The position numbers and the translations under genes are program-made. From positions 3,311,501 through 3,375,500 of the forward strand of contig NZ_CP081869.1 of NCBI RefSeq assembly GCF_019797865.1: 64,000 nucleotides of DNA, given 5' to 3'. The notes under the pieces are model-generated. The model saw only the letters and a list, made by a program, of their open reading frames with translations, was not told the DNA's origin and ran no database searches. Source of the stretch: Chenggangzhangella methanolivorans. Its GTDB lineage: Bacteria > Pseudomonadota > Alphaproteobacteria > Rhizobiales > Methylopilaceae. The stretch's first letter is position 1; each line of letters starts with the position of its first letter. Shown here piece after piece: positions 54,581-63,653 of the stretch.

Positions 54581-55683
54581 TCAGGACGCCGGACGGTCGG
54601 CGACGGGCATGGTGAGGCGGACGCGCGGGCCATCGTCGGCGCCGGAGCGCTCGATGGTCGCGGAAAGCTGGCGGGTCAGCAGGGACATCAGGCTCGCGCC
54701 AAAACTCTCCCGGCTCTGTCCCGGTTCCACTGAGCCGTCGTGATCGACCTCGATCGCCAACTCGCCGTCGGGGCGGCGCACGGCGAGCCGCAGGCGGCCC
54801 GGAGCGCTCTCGGGCGCGCAGGCGAGCGCTTCTATGAGGAGCTCGTTCACGATGAGCGCGACGGCGGAAGCCTGCTGCGCCGGGATGGCGGCGGGCTCGT
54901 GGTCGTGCTCGACGCTCAGGTCGTCGCGGCCCGAGGCGTCCAAGAGGTCCGAGGCGATGTCGCGCATGAAGGCCGGCACGTCGAAGGCCGACAGGTCGTC
55001 GGCCTGGAACAGGTTGCGATGGACGGTCGCGAGCGCGCTCACCCGGTTCAGCATCGACGTCATCGTGTCCCGGATCTCGGGATCGGCGATGCGGCGCGAC
55101 TGCAGGAGGATGAGCGAGGAGATGAGCTGCAGGTTGTTTTTGACCCTGTGGTCGACCTCGTGGAGCAGCACGGTCTTCTGGTCGAGGGCCTTCTGGAGGT
55201 CCGCGGTCCGCGCCGCCACGAGCGCTTCCGCGTCGGCCTTGGCGGCGGCGAGGTCGGAAGCGGCGCGGTTGCGCGCGGTCATGTCGACTTGCGATCCGAA
55301 GAAATGCGTGACGCGGCCGTCCGTCGTGGACCGGGCTGATGAAGAGGGCGTTCCAGAAAGGCGTGCCGTCCTTCCGATAGTTCAGGATCTCGGTCGACGT
55401 GGCTGCCGTCGACGATCGCCTGCGAAACGCGGGCGACTTCCGCGCGATCCGTCTCCGGGCCCTGAAGAAAGCGGCAGTTGCGGCCGATGATCTCCTCACG
55501 CGGATAGCCCGAAAGCGAGACGAAGGCGTCGTTGGCGAACACGATCGGGCAGTCGTCCAGAGTCGCGTCGCAAATGACGATCGGCATGCGCGTGGACCGG
55601 ATCGCCGCGCCATAGGGGTCGCTCTCGCCCCTCAGTTCGGCCAAACGTTTGCCTTCGCGCTCTGAGGCGCTGCGGTCGGGCAT
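54581..55683 (-). CDS. Blue-light LOV-domain histidine kinase (HisKA_2 type), two frameshifts
   Basis: About 366 residues. The LOV domain at residues 28-140 carries the flavin-binding, adduct-forming Cys in GRNCRFLQGPETDR (Cys70), then LNYRKDGTPFWNALFISPV and THFFGSQVDMT. A coiled segment leads to the phospho-acceptor helix LLHEVDHRVKNNLQLISSL and an ATPase domain with VNELLIEALA and FGASLMSLL. The LOV segment runs through three frames, with slips near 55394 and 55323 (each -2 or +1). Light should modulate autophosphorylation and signalling to the downstream receiver protein. Confidence 0.87.
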
Positions 55684-55797
55684 TCAGGATCCTGGAAGAA
55701 TGTGAAAGCGATATCGGTTTCGGTCCGACAAAAATCGGATCCGACGGCCCCGCGTCAAGCTCTGGACGCGGCTTTCCGTCCCCAAGGCGGTCGAAGA

Positions 55798-57486
55798 TCA
55801 ATCGAGCGCCGGCGGCGCGATGAAGTCGCCCTGCAGGTAGGTCGCTCCCCAGTCGCGCAGAAGATCGGCGACGGCCGCGCTCTCGACCTTCTCGGCGACG
55901 GTCTCGAAGCCGAGCTCGCGGGCGAGAGCCAAGAGCGCGCGCACGAAAGCGCCGGACTCCGCTGAGGTCTCGAGATCGCTGACGAAGGAGCCGTCGATCT
56001 TGACGAGGTCGACCTTGAGCTCGCGCAGCGCCTTGAACGAGGTGTGGCCGGCTCCGAAGTCGTCGATTGCGACCCGGACGCCGCGCGCCTTCAGCGCCGA
56101 GACGAAGTCCCGCGTCGCCGCGAGATCGCGGATGGCCGCCGTCTCGGTGATCTCGACGAGCAGCCGCTCGGCGATGTCGGGGCGCAGCGCGAGCCATCCG
56201 TCGAGCGCATGGCTCCAGGTCTCGTCGCCGGTGGTCGCGGCCGAGACATTGACCGCGACCTGAGCCTGCGGGTCGCGGGCGAGCCGCGCGATCGCAAGGT
56301 CGAGCGCCCGCCGGTCGAGCATGTGGACGAGGCCGACCTCTTCGGCCGCAGCCGCGACCGGGCCGCCGGAGACAGCCTCCCCGGTCGCCGTGACGATGCG
56401 CGCCAGCGCCTCGCTCCAGCAGATTTCGCCCGTCGCGGCGCGCGCCACCGGCTGGTAGGCGAGCAGCACGCGGCGATCGTTCAGCGCTGCGACGAGGTCG
56501 TCGGCGAGCTTCATGTTGGCGCGCCGCGCGACGTCGCGGTCGGGGTCAGGCGCATAGATCCAGAGTCCGGACGGCAGTTCGCTCGCGCGCGAAAGAGCTA
56601 TGCGGGCGCGCGCCACCATGTCGTCGACCGTGCGCGCATGGCGCGGCGCGACCACGGCCCCGAGCGCGATCCTGACCGCGATCGGGCCGGCCGCCGTCGT
56701 CACGGGCTCGTCGTGGATCGCGGCGGCGAGCCGCTGGGCCGCGACCTCGAGGTCGGAGCGCTCGCATTCCTGCAGCACCAGGCCGAAGGTCGAGGTCGAG
56801 AACCGGCCCAGCGTGTCGCCGCCCCGCATCGCCGAGCGCAGGCGGCGGGAGACCTCGACGATCACGATGTCGCCGATGTCGAAGCCGTAGGCCTCGTTGA
56901 TCGCGCCGAGATTGGTGAGCGAGACCAGCGCGAAGGCGGTCGAGGTCTGCATCCGCGCGCCGGCCGCGAGCGCCGCGCCCGCGATCTCGATCAGGCGCGG
57001 CCGGGCGAGCTGCCCGGTCAGCGCGTCGAAGCGCGAGAGGCTCGCGGCGTGGGCGGCGGCCTCGTAGCGGGAGCCAAGCTCGCGCACCAGACCGACGACG
57101 CGGGCCGGCCGCCCGTCGGGCCCTGCGTACCAGCGGCCTCGGTCCTGCACCCAGAGGCGCTTGTCGCGCGCGCCGCGCATCAGCGGATATTCGACCTCGA
57201 AGGCGACGCCGTCGCCGAAATCGGTCTGCTTGGAGCCGAACACGGCTTCCCGCCGCGTCGTCAGCGCTTCGGGATCGAACAGGGAGGCGAAGCTCGTCGC
57301 CGTGTCGATCTGCGCGCTCGGCGGCAGTCCGAGCGTCTTGTGCGCGCCCGCGCTCCAGACGAGGCGGTCGCTCGCCACGTCCCATTCATAAGCCACGGTC
57401 CCGACGGCGAGCAGGATCGTCGACAGATCGACCGCATCCGTTCCCTCCTGGGACGTGCGGACGGTCATCGGCTGCGCCTCTGCCAT
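55798..57486 (-). CDS. PAS-GGDEF-EAL protein, probable c-di-GMP phosphodiesterase with degenerate GGDEF
   Basis: 562 residues. PAS-like region at 20-140, GGDEF domain at 160-300, EAL domain at 320-560. The GGDEF signature position reads GRFSTSTFGLVL, so cyclase activity is unlikely. The EAL domain keeps its key residues: YQPVARAATGEICWSEALAR, VAVNVSA, LLVEITETAAI, IDDFGAGHTSF, LVKIDGSFV, VAEKVES and YLQGDF. It should hydrolyse c-di-GMP. It lies upstream of the LOV kinase on the same strand, with a 114-bp gap. Confidence 0.88.
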   Translation of the reverse strand: MAEAQPMTVRTSQEGTDAVDLSTILLAVGTVAYEWDVASDRLVWSAGAHKTLGLPPSAQIDTATSFASLFDPEALTTRREAVFGSKQTDFGDGVAFEVEYPLMRGARDKRLWVQDRGRWYAGPDGRPARVVGLVRELGSRYEAAAHAASLSRFDALTGQLARPRLIEIAGAALAAGARMQTSTAFALVSLTNLGAINEAYGFDIGDIVIVEVSRRLRSAMRGGDTLGRFSTSTFGLVLQECERSDLEVAAQRLAAAIHDEPVTTAAGPIAVRIALGAVVAPRHARTVDDMVARARIALSRASELPSGLWIYAPDPDRDVARRANMKLADDLVAALNDRRVLLAYQPVARAATGEICWSEALARIVTATGEAVSGGPVAAAAEEVGLVHMLDRRALDLAIARLARDPQAQVAVNVSAATTGDETWSHALDGWLALRPDIAERLLVEITETAAIRDLAATRDFVSALKARGVRVAIDDFGAGHTSFKALRELKVDLVKIDGSFVSDLETSAESGAFVRALLALARELGFETVAEKVESAAVADLLRDWGATYLQGDFIAPPALD

Positions 57487-57659
57487 GCTGTCCTCCCGGG
57501 AACGAGTGGATCACGAATCGTTCGACTGGACATTAGGGGCAATTTGTCTAGATTTCATAGACAGCCTTCGGGTAATGGCGAACGAAGAATACTTGGTTAA
57601 CAGATTTTCAGCGTGCGTAGTCTAATCAGGCGCGCTGTCGAGGCGAGGCGAATACAGCG

Positions 57660-58055
57660 ATGATGATGCTGCCGCCGGTCGGCCCCGGCGAAAGGGCCGA
57701 GCGTCGCAGGCGCGCCCGCAGGGCGTCGGACCGGGGCGCGGACACGGCGGCGGCGGGATCCGCCTCCGAGGCGGGGATTGAAGCGCCGTTCCCCATCGAG
57801 CCCGATCCGATCATCGACACGCGCCAATCCCGGCGTGGAGGACGACGCGCCTCCGACAGGGCGCAAGGGGCCGAAGCCGAGGCCCCCCGGTTTCCGCAGG
57901 CGCCCAAGCCCTATGCGCCGCTCGTCGCGCAACTGATCGCGGGCGTCATGGGGCTGGAGCAGACCCGCGCCCGCCGCCGCGCGAGCCTCGCCGAGGCCGA
58001 GGCGGCCTACCGCCCGAAGCGAGAGCGCCCCAAGCGCTCGCGCGGAGAGGTCTGA
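57660..58055 (+). CDS. Hypothetical Arg/Ala-rich protein
   Basis: 131 residues, mostly disordered and basic (ERAERRRRARRAS, RRGGRRASDRA), with one hydrophobic patch near the C-terminal third (YAPLVAQLIAGVMGLEQTRARRR). That patch resembles a short motif in conserved Hyphomicrobiales proteins of unknown function. It has no domain I can name. It is divergent from the EAL gene and followed by a good bidirectional terminator. Confidence 0.6.
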   Translation: MMMLPPVGPGERAERRRRARRASDRGADTAAAGSASEAGIEAPFPIEPDPIIDTRQSRRGGRRASDRAQGAEAEAPRFPQAPKPYAPLVAQLIAGVMGLEQTRARRRASLAEAEAAYRPKRERPKRSRGEV

Positions 58056-58081
58056 GCGCGATCGGCTCTGTCCGAAACGAA

Positions 58082-58110
58082 AAGAGCCGACCCAAAGGGC
58101 CGGCTCTTGA
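58082..58110. terminator. Bidirectional terminator between the hypothetical gene and rpmF
   Basis: AAGAGCCGACCC (58083-58094) and GGGCCGGCTCTT (58098-58109) form a stem with one mismatch. A-runs stand before it and GAATTT after it, so it can act on both strands. Confidence 0.7.
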
Positions 58111-58149
58111 ATTTGGTCGCCGCGCCGCGAAAGCGCAGCGCCGGTCAGA

Positions 58150-58335
58150 TCACGCCTCGGTCTTGGGCGAGAGGATCTGACGGCCGCGATACATGCCGGT
58201 CTTGAGGTCGAGGTGGTGCGGACGGCGCAGCTCGCCCGAGTCCTTGTCCTCGACATAGGTCGGCGACTTGAGCGCGTCGGCGGAACGGCGCATGCCGCGC
58301 TTGGAGGGGGAAGTCTTTCGCTTCGGAACGGCCAT
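58150..58335 (-). CDS. rpmF: 50S ribosomal protein L32
   Basis: 61 residues beginning [20 protein letters not shown], the invariant L32 start. It continues with [20 protein letters not shown] and GMYRGRQIL. It lacks the zinc cysteines, as usual in alphaproteobacteria. It is a component of the large ribosomal subunit. Confidence 0.96.
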   Translation of the reverse strand: MAVPKRKTSPSKRGMRRSADALKSPTYVEDKDSGELRRPHHLDLKTGMYRGRQILSPKTEA

Positions 58336-58482
58336 TTCGAACTCCGTCGGATCCGTCTTGCGCGGCCCGCAGGCGCGCGAAATGTCGAGGCGCAGCCCAA
58401 AGGGACTCGCCGTTTGGCCGGGCTTATAGCCGCATCGGCCGGCTCGCGCCAGAGGCGTGCGACGCTTTTTCGACGGTTCAGT

Positions 58483-59196
58483 TCAGTTGAGGCAGGCGGC
58501 GAGCGAGCCCGCAGCGCGCGCGCGGCTGGCGACGATCGCGGCGTTGGAGCGGGCGCGGGCGCTCGGCTTGCGCGGGTCGCGCAGGATCGGGTTCGGAAGC
58601 GCCGCCGCCATCAGCGCGGCCTGACGCGCGTCGATCTGCCCGGCGCCGCGCTTGAAGGCGCGCCGCGCGCCGGCCTCGGCTCCGAAGGTTCCGTCCGGGC
58701 CCCATTCGGCGATGTTGAGATAGACCTCCATGATCCGCCGCTTCGACCAGACGAGGTCGATCCAGAGCGCAAGCCCGATCTCGAGCGGTTTGCGCAGATA
58801 GGCCGCGCCCTGCCACAGGAAGAGGTTCTTGGCGACCTGCATGGCGATTGTTGAGGCGCCGCGCCCCGGCCCGTCGGCTCCGCCCTCGCGCATGACCGTG
58901 CTGATCGCGTTCCAGTCGACGCCAGAATGCCGGCAGAACAGCGCGTCCTCCGAGACCATCACGGCGCGCGGCAGCGCGGGCGACATCTTCTCGAGCGGAA
59001 CCCAGGTCCGGTCGACGGAGCGGAACGTCGCCCAGCGCGCGATCATCAGCGTGGAGACGGGCGGAACCACCGCATAGATCGGCGTCAGGACGATCGGCAG
59101 CGCCGCAAGCGCGAGGAGAACGAAGGCGACGCGCCGCCAAAGCGGCGTGCTCGGCCTCAGCAGCCGCGCGGTCGCTCTCGATGCGTATGCCCCCAT
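58483..59196 (-). CDS. mtgA: Monofunctional biosynthetic peptidoglycan transglycosylase
   Basis: 237 residues from the ATG at 59196 (an in-frame ATG also exists at 59253). One N-terminal membrane anchor ([20 protein letters not shown]), then the GT51 domain. The catalytic Glu is in [15 protein letters not shown], followed by [48 protein letters not shown], and [10 protein letters not shown]. It polymerises lipid II into glycan strands in the periplasm. It lies upstream of rpmF on the same strand. Confidence 0.92.
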   Translation of the reverse strand: MGAYASRATARLLRPSTPLWRRVAFVLLALAALPIVLTPIYAVVPPVSTLMIARWATFRSVDRTWVPLEKMSPALPRAVMVSEDALFCRHSGVDWNAISTVMREGGADGPGRGASTIAMQVAKNLFLWQGAAYLRKPLEIGLALWIDLVWSKRRIMEVYLNIAEWGPDGTFGAEAGARRAFKRGAGQIDARQAALMAAALPNPILRDPRKPSARARSNAAIVASRARAAGSLAACLN

Positions 59197-59310
59197 GCCG
59201 ACCCCGATCGTTCCCCGGCCGGGCAATCTATCAGAGGCGGGGGCGCGCGCCATCGCGGGACGACTGACGTGTTGGTGACGCCGCGCGCCGATACGAGACA
59301 GCGTGTCGTT

Positions 59311-59344
59311 CGAGAGCCCCGGTCAGGACCGGCCGGGGCTCTCG
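59311..59344. terminator. Strong hairpin downstream of the ferritin-like gene
   Basis: CGAGAGCCCCGG (59311-59322) and CCGGGGCTCTCG (59333-59344) are exact complements around a 10-base loop. It lies 13 bp after the stop codon of the leftward ferritin-like gene. There is no T-run. Confidence 0.65.
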
Positions 59345-59356
59345 AGGCCGGCGCGC

Positions 59357-60247
59357 TCAGAGCGCGCCGTTCAGTCCGTTGGGGAAGAAGCCGCCCTTGT
59401 TCTCGCCGCCGAGGAACACGATCGACCTCACCTGGGGCACGGACCGGCTGTACGCGATGCCGTTCTCGTCGGTCGGCACGAGGTTCGCGACCTTCGCGTT
59501 GCCGATGCCCTGATCGAGATCGCTGTCGCCGTCGAGCGAGTCACGCGCGTCGGAGATCGCGCGCGCTTCCTTGAACAGGCCGAGCGAATAGAGCTGCGTG
59601 CGGATGATCCCGGCGTGATAGGCCTCGACGCCCAGAATGCCGGCGGCGGCCTCCAGCAGCGCCTTGTCGGTCAGCAACGGCGCAGCGCCCTTGTAGGCGG
59701 TGACGCCGACGTCTTCGAAGATGAAGGCCGCCAGCAGGAAGTTCGTCTCGTTGGCGAAGGCGTCGAACTCCTGACCCTCGGTCACAAGCCCCGCCGCAGT
59801 GGCGGCGGCCGTGAAGCTGGCCCTGAGATTGATCTTCGGACGCGCCACGCGCGCGTCGCCGAGGCCAGCCCGCAAGAACTGCACATGAGCCTTTTCGTCG
59901 CCCGCGATCTCTTCGGCGTAGAGGCGGATCGCCTTGGTGTCGAACTTCACCTTTTTGCCGCCGACGACCGAGCCCTGGTTGCCCTTGCCGTCGATGTCGT
60001 CGTCGGACAGGCCCTTGCCGGTCGTCGCGCGCAGATAGAATTCGGCCTCGAGATATTCGAGGTTCAGCGCGAAGTTCAGCACGTCAGCGTCCGTGACGTT
60101 CGCGGCGCGCGCCGAGCCGGAGCCTGCCGCGACGCCGATCGCGGCCGCGCCCGCAGCGAGTCCGCAGGTCCTCAAAAACGCGCGGCGGCCCGCCGCCCAG
60201 TTCACCTCGACCGTTTCCGGTGCGTCGCATCTGGCGTCGACGTTCAT
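59357..60247 (-). CDS. Exported ferritin-like domain protein (desiccation-related PCC13-62 type)
   Basis: 296 residues from [12 protein letters not shown] twin-arginine-like signal ([19 protein letters not shown], residues 20-38) precedes a ferritin-like four-helix domain. That domain contains [54 protein letters not shown] and [13 protein letters not shown], which supply the Glu/His di-iron positions. It is periplasmic. The PCC13-62-like family is associated with stress and desiccation; the reaction is unknown. It is monocistronic. Confidence 0.87.
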   Translation of the reverse strand: MNVDARCDAPETVEVNWAAGRRAFLRTCGLAAGAAAIGVAAGSGSARAANVTDADVLNFALNLEYLEAEFYLRATTGKGLSDDDIDGKGNQGSVVGGKKVKFDTKAIRLYAEEIAGDEKAHVQFLRAGLGDARVARPKINLRASFTAAATAAGLVTEGQEFDAFANETNFLLAAFIFEDVGVTAYKGAAPLLTDKALLEAAAGILGVEAYHAGIIRTQLYSLGLFKEARAISDARDSLDGDSDLDQGIGNAKVANLVPTDENGIAYSRSVPQVRSIVFLGGENKGGFFPNGLNGAL

Positions 60248-60474
60248 GACCCGTCTCCCTGGCTCGCCGTGCAAGCACGCGCAGTTGTGAGCGGCCCCGG
60301 CGCAACCACAAGCGGCGCCGCGGAGCCATGGTTCCGTCGCATTCAAAAATATTGCGCGCGATATAACCTAAGGTATCAGGCCGGTGAGTTCCGGCCTCGG
60401 CGCTTGACGACCCGGCGGGCTTCGGGCACGGGCGGCGGTCTGGGCCTCCCCGTCGCGCCTCCGGATCACTCTTC

Positions 60475-61406
60475 ATGCAGCCGCAGTCCTTCGAGGCTCA
60501 TCTCGCCGAAGTCGGTCCGCGCGTCGAGGCGGCGCTCGAGGCGCTGCTCGCGCCCGAGCCGTCGGCCGGCGAAATCTTCAGGCCCGAGCGCCTGCTCGCC
60601 GCGATGCGCCACGCCATGCTCGGCGGCGGCAAGCGGTTGAGGCCGGCGCTCCTCGTCGCCTCGGCGCGGCTCTTCGGCGTCGAGGCCGAGGCGGCGCTGA
60701 GAGCCGCGGTCGCGATCGAGTGCGTCCACGGCTACAGCCTCGTCCACGACGACCTGCCCGCGATGGACGACGACGATCTGAGGCGCGGCCGCCCGACCGT
60801 CCACCGCGCCTTCGACGAAGCGACCGCGATTCTCGCGGGCGACGCGCTGCTGACGCTCGCCTTCGATGTGCTCGCGGATCCGCGCGCCCATGAGGATGCG
60901 TCTGTGCGGGCCGAACTCGTGCTCGCGCTCGCCCGCGCATCCGGCCTCGGCGGCATGGCGGGCGGGCAGATGCTCGACCTCGCCGCCGAAGGCCGTTTCG
61001 GCGACGGACGGCCCGAGGCGCTGGCGCCGGCCGAGATCCTGCGGCTCCAGTCGATGAAGACCGGAGCGCTGATCGCGGCCGCGGCCGAGATGGGCGCGAT
61101 CCTCGGCCGGGCGACGCCCGACGAGAAGGCGGCGCTCGGCGTCTACTCCCGCGCGCTCGGAGCCGCGTTCCAGATCGCCGACGACCTGCTCGACGCCGAA
61201 GGCGAGGCTGCGGCGGTCGGAAAGGCGACAGGCAAGGACGCGGCGGCCGGCAAGGCGACGCTGGTCGGCCTGCTCGGCCTCGACGGCGCCCGATCCCGGC
61301 TCTCCGCGCTGACCGACGAGGCGCTCGCGGCGCTCGGCGGTTTCGGCGCGCGGGCCGAGACGCTGCGCGGCGCGCCGCCCGCTTCGTCGCGGCGCGCAAG
61401 GCCTGA
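60475..61406 (+). CDS. ispA: Polyprenyl (farnesyl/geranyl) diphosphate synthase, frameshift near 3' end
   Basis: About 310 residues. First aspartate motif DDLPAMDDDDLRRGRPTVH, AGDALLTLAFDVL, GGMAGGQMLDLAAE, KTGALIAAAAEMGA, second aspartate motif FQIADDLLD, and GKDAAAGKATLVGLLG. After the last recognisable residues one missing base near 61374 gives a normal end (ARFVAARKA, TGA at 61406). It condenses IPP with allylic diphosphates to farnesyl diphosphate. Together with ispG it belongs to the isoprenoid pathway. Confidence 0.92.
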
Positions 61407-61481
61407 TTGCGGTCCGAAAGGGGTGACGGGGCGCGCGGTTTCGCCTTAGAACAACGGACCTCATTCACGTTCCGAGACCGC

Positions 61482-62063
61482 ATGTCCGCTCCGAAGATCG
61501 TCGTGTTCGCAGGCTCGGTCCGGACCGGGTCGATCAATCAGAAGCTCGTGGTCGCGGCCGCCAAGGCGATCGAGACCGCCGGCGGCGTTCCGACCGCGAT
61601 CTCGCTGAAAGACTACGCGCTGCCCCTCTACGACGGCGACCTGCAGTCGCGAGACGGCATTCCTGAGGCGGCAAAGCAGCTCGTGGAGCTGTTCCTCGGC
61701 CATCAGGGCGCGTTCATCGCGAGCCCCGAATACAATGCGAGCTTCTCGCCGCTCTTGAAGAACGCGCTCGACTGGATGTCGCGCGTCAACATCGAGGGGC
61801 GCCCGCCCTTGCCGGCCTTCAAGCAGCGCGTGTTCGCGCTCGGCGCCGTGTCGAACGGCGCGATGGGCGGCTATCGCGGGCTCACCCAGCTTCGCTCGAT
61901 GATGGAGCTCGGGCTTGGCGCGCTCGTCCTGCCCGAGATGGTCGCGGTCGGAAACGCCGCCGCCGCCTTCGCCGACGACGGCGGCCTCGCCAACGAGAAG
62001 GTCGCGGCGCTGCTCGCCCAGACGGCGGGCCGGCTCGTCGAGACCGCTGGGGCGCTCGCATGA
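61482..62063 (+). CDS. NADPH-dependent FMN reductase family protein
   Basis: 193 residues, flavodoxin-like fold. [21 protein letters not shown] (FMN phosphate loop), [31 protein letters not shown] (family signature), [14 protein letters not shown]. It reduces FMN or quinones with NADPH. It overlaps pyrF by 4 bp (ATGA), so they are co-transcribed. Confidence 0.9.
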   Translation: MSAPKIVVFAGSVRTGSINQKLVVAAAKAIETAGGVPTAISLKDYALPLYDGDLQSRDGIPEAAKQLVELFLGHQGAFIASPEYNASFSPLLKNALDWMSRVNIEGRPPLPAFKQRVFALGAVSNGAMGGYRGLTQLRSMMELGLGALVLPEMVAVGNAAAAFADDGGLANEKVAALLAQTAGRLVETAGALA

Positions 62064-62767
62064 CCGACGCGCGCGACCGTCTCATCGTCGGCCTCGACGT
62101 CGCGAGCCTTGAGGAAGCCGACGCCATGGTGGCGCGGCTTGGCGAGGCCGTGACGTTCTACAAGATCGGTTTCGAGCTCGCGGTGGCGGGGGGGCTGACG
62201 CTCGCCGAACGGCTGGCGCGGTCCGGCAAGAAGGTGTTCGTCGACCTCAAGCTCCACGACATCGGCCAGACGGTCGAGAAGGCGACGCGGCAGGTCGCGC
62301 GCCTCGGCGCGACCTTCCTCACCGTCCACGCCTATCCGCAGACGATGCGGGCCGCCGCCGAAGGGCGCGGCGACAGCGGGCTTCAGATCCTCGCCGTCAC
62401 CGTGCTCACCTCGTGGGACGCCGACGACGTTCGCGCCGCGGGCTTTTCCGACAGCCCGGCCGAGCTCGTGGAGCGCCGCGTCGGTCACGCGCGCGACGCC
62501 GGCGTCGACGGCGTGATCTGCGCGCCGACCGACCTCGCCTCCGTGCGCCGCATCGCGCCGCGGCCGTTCCTGGCGGTGACGCCGGGGGTCCGCCCCGCGG
62601 GCGCGGCGCTCGGCGACCAGAAGCGCGTCGCCACGCCCGGCGACGCCATTCGCGCCGGCGCCGACCGCCTGGTCGTCGCGCGCCCGATTCTCTCCGCCGA
62701 CGACCCGCGGGCGGCCGCAGAGGCGATCGTCGCCGAAATAGACGAGGCTTCGCGCGGCCTCACGTGA
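62060..62767 (+). CDS. pyrF: Orotidine 5'-phosphate decarboxylase
   Basis: 235 residues, group [32 protein letters not shown], catalytic [16 protein letters not shown] (Lys-Asp pair), [30 protein letters not shown] and [25 protein letters not shown]. It makes UMP in pyrimidine synthesis. It is second in the operon with the FMN reductase gene. Confidence 0.95.
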   Translation: MTDARDRLIVGLDVASLEEADAMVARLGEAVTFYKIGFELAVAGGLTLAERLARSGKKVFVDLKLHDIGQTVEKATRQVARLGATFLTVHAYPQTMRAAAEGRGDSGLQILAVTVLTSWDADDVRAAGFSDSPAELVERRVGHARDAGVDGVICAPTDLASVRRIAPRPFLAVTPGVRPAGAALGDQKRVATPGDAIRAGADRLVVARPILSADDPRAAAEAIVAEIDEASRGLT

Positions 62768-62773
62768 CTGTCA

Positions 62774-62790
62774 TGATATGGTTCATATCA
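62774..62790. promoter_or_regulatory. Palindrome TGATATG-N3-CATATCA between pyrF and the FixJ-like gene
   Basis: Perfect 7-bp arms (62774-62780 and 62784-62790) with a 3-base spacer, in the locally AT-rich 62768-62961 gap. It is a candidate operator, about 170 bp before the regulator start, or a weak hairpin after pyrF. Confidence 0.5.
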
Positions 62791-62961
62791 ACTACACGCC
62801 CCAAATTTCGATGATCTGGCGCAGTCCGTTAGGCCACATCGTCACCTGAAAATATGCAATCGACCAAGTAAGGCCTTGCGTTGTTTTGCGCCTTCGCGCA
62901 GTGGTGGCTGCACCATGCGGATTTACCGCGTGCAGAGGGTATGGCGCGTGGGGGCGCGTAG

Positions 62962-63621
62962 ATGGCGGCGGACCAGCGCCAGGGCGAAATCGTTTGCGTC
63001 GTCGATGACGACGAAGTCATTCGCGACGTGCTGTCCGCCGTGTTCGACGCCAACGGCTTTTCGGTCGAGACCTTCGACAGCGGCGACCGCTTCCTCGCCA
63101 GCAGCCCAAGCTTCACGCCGGCCTGCGTGCTGCTCGACGTGCTGATGCCGGGTCGGTCCGGCCTCGACGTTCTGAAGGAGCTCAACGGCCGCGGCGGCGG
63201 CGCGCCCGTCATCATGATCTCGGGCTCCGCCGACATTCCGATGGCGGTCGACGCCATCAAGCACGGCGCGCTCGACTTCATCGAAAAGCCCTTCGACCCC
63301 GAGACCATCGTGCGCCGCGTCGAGGCCGCGCTCGACGCCACCGGCGCGCGCGCCGCGGCGCGGGCCCAGATCGACCGCACCGGCGAGATCCCGGGCTCCG
63401 AGAACCTGACGCCGCGCGAGCGCGAGGTGCTAAGCCTCATCTCCGGCGGTCAGTCCAACAAGGAGGCGGGCCGCCAACTCGGCATCAGCCCGCGCACCAT
63501 CGAGGTTCATCGCGCGCGCATCATGGAGAAGCTCGGGGCCCGCAACGCCGCCGATCTCGTGCGCATCGTCCTGTCCGCGACCGAGGGCAAGAACGGCGGG
63601 GCCGCCTCCGCCCAGGGCTGA
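62962..63621 (+). CDS. FixJ/NarL-type response regulator with LuxR HTH
   Basis: 219 residues. REC domain: VCVVDDDEVIRDVLSAVFDANGF, phospho-acceptor Asp in CVLLDVLMPGRSGLDV, PVIMISGSADIPMAVDAIKHGALDFIEKPFD (FixJ-type alpha4-beta5-alpha5). HTH: LTPREREVLSLISGGQSNKEAGRQLG, SPRTIEVHRARIMEKLGARNAADLVRI. The HTH closely follows FixJ/TtrR-like regulators. No cognate kinase is adjacent in the window; the hybrid kinase at 39.3 kb and the LOV kinase are the only candidates seen here. Confidence 0.92.
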   Translation: MAADQRQGEIVCVVDDDEVIRDVLSAVFDANGFSVETFDSGDRFLASSPSFTPACVLLDVLMPGRSGLDVLKELNGRGGGAPVIMISGSADIPMAVDAIKHGALDFIEKPFDPETIVRRVEAALDATGARAAARAQIDRTGEIPGSENLTPREREVLSLISGGQSNKEAGRQLGISPRTIEVHRARIMEKLGARNAADLVRIVLSATEGKNGGAASAQG

Positions 63622-63653
63622 GCGCGGCCAGACGCCGTGCTAGACATGCCGTC

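Noticed and set aside
60348-60376. Near-palindrome ATATTGCGCGCGATAT upstream of the ferritin-like gene
   Set aside because: It is imperfect and has no second copy or clear promoter alignment, so it is not annotated as an operator.
848-61377. Genome-wide pseudogenisation
   Set aside because: Both halves of each interrupted gene remain conserved, essential genes are affected, and the slips favour short homopolymers, which fits sequencing error better.
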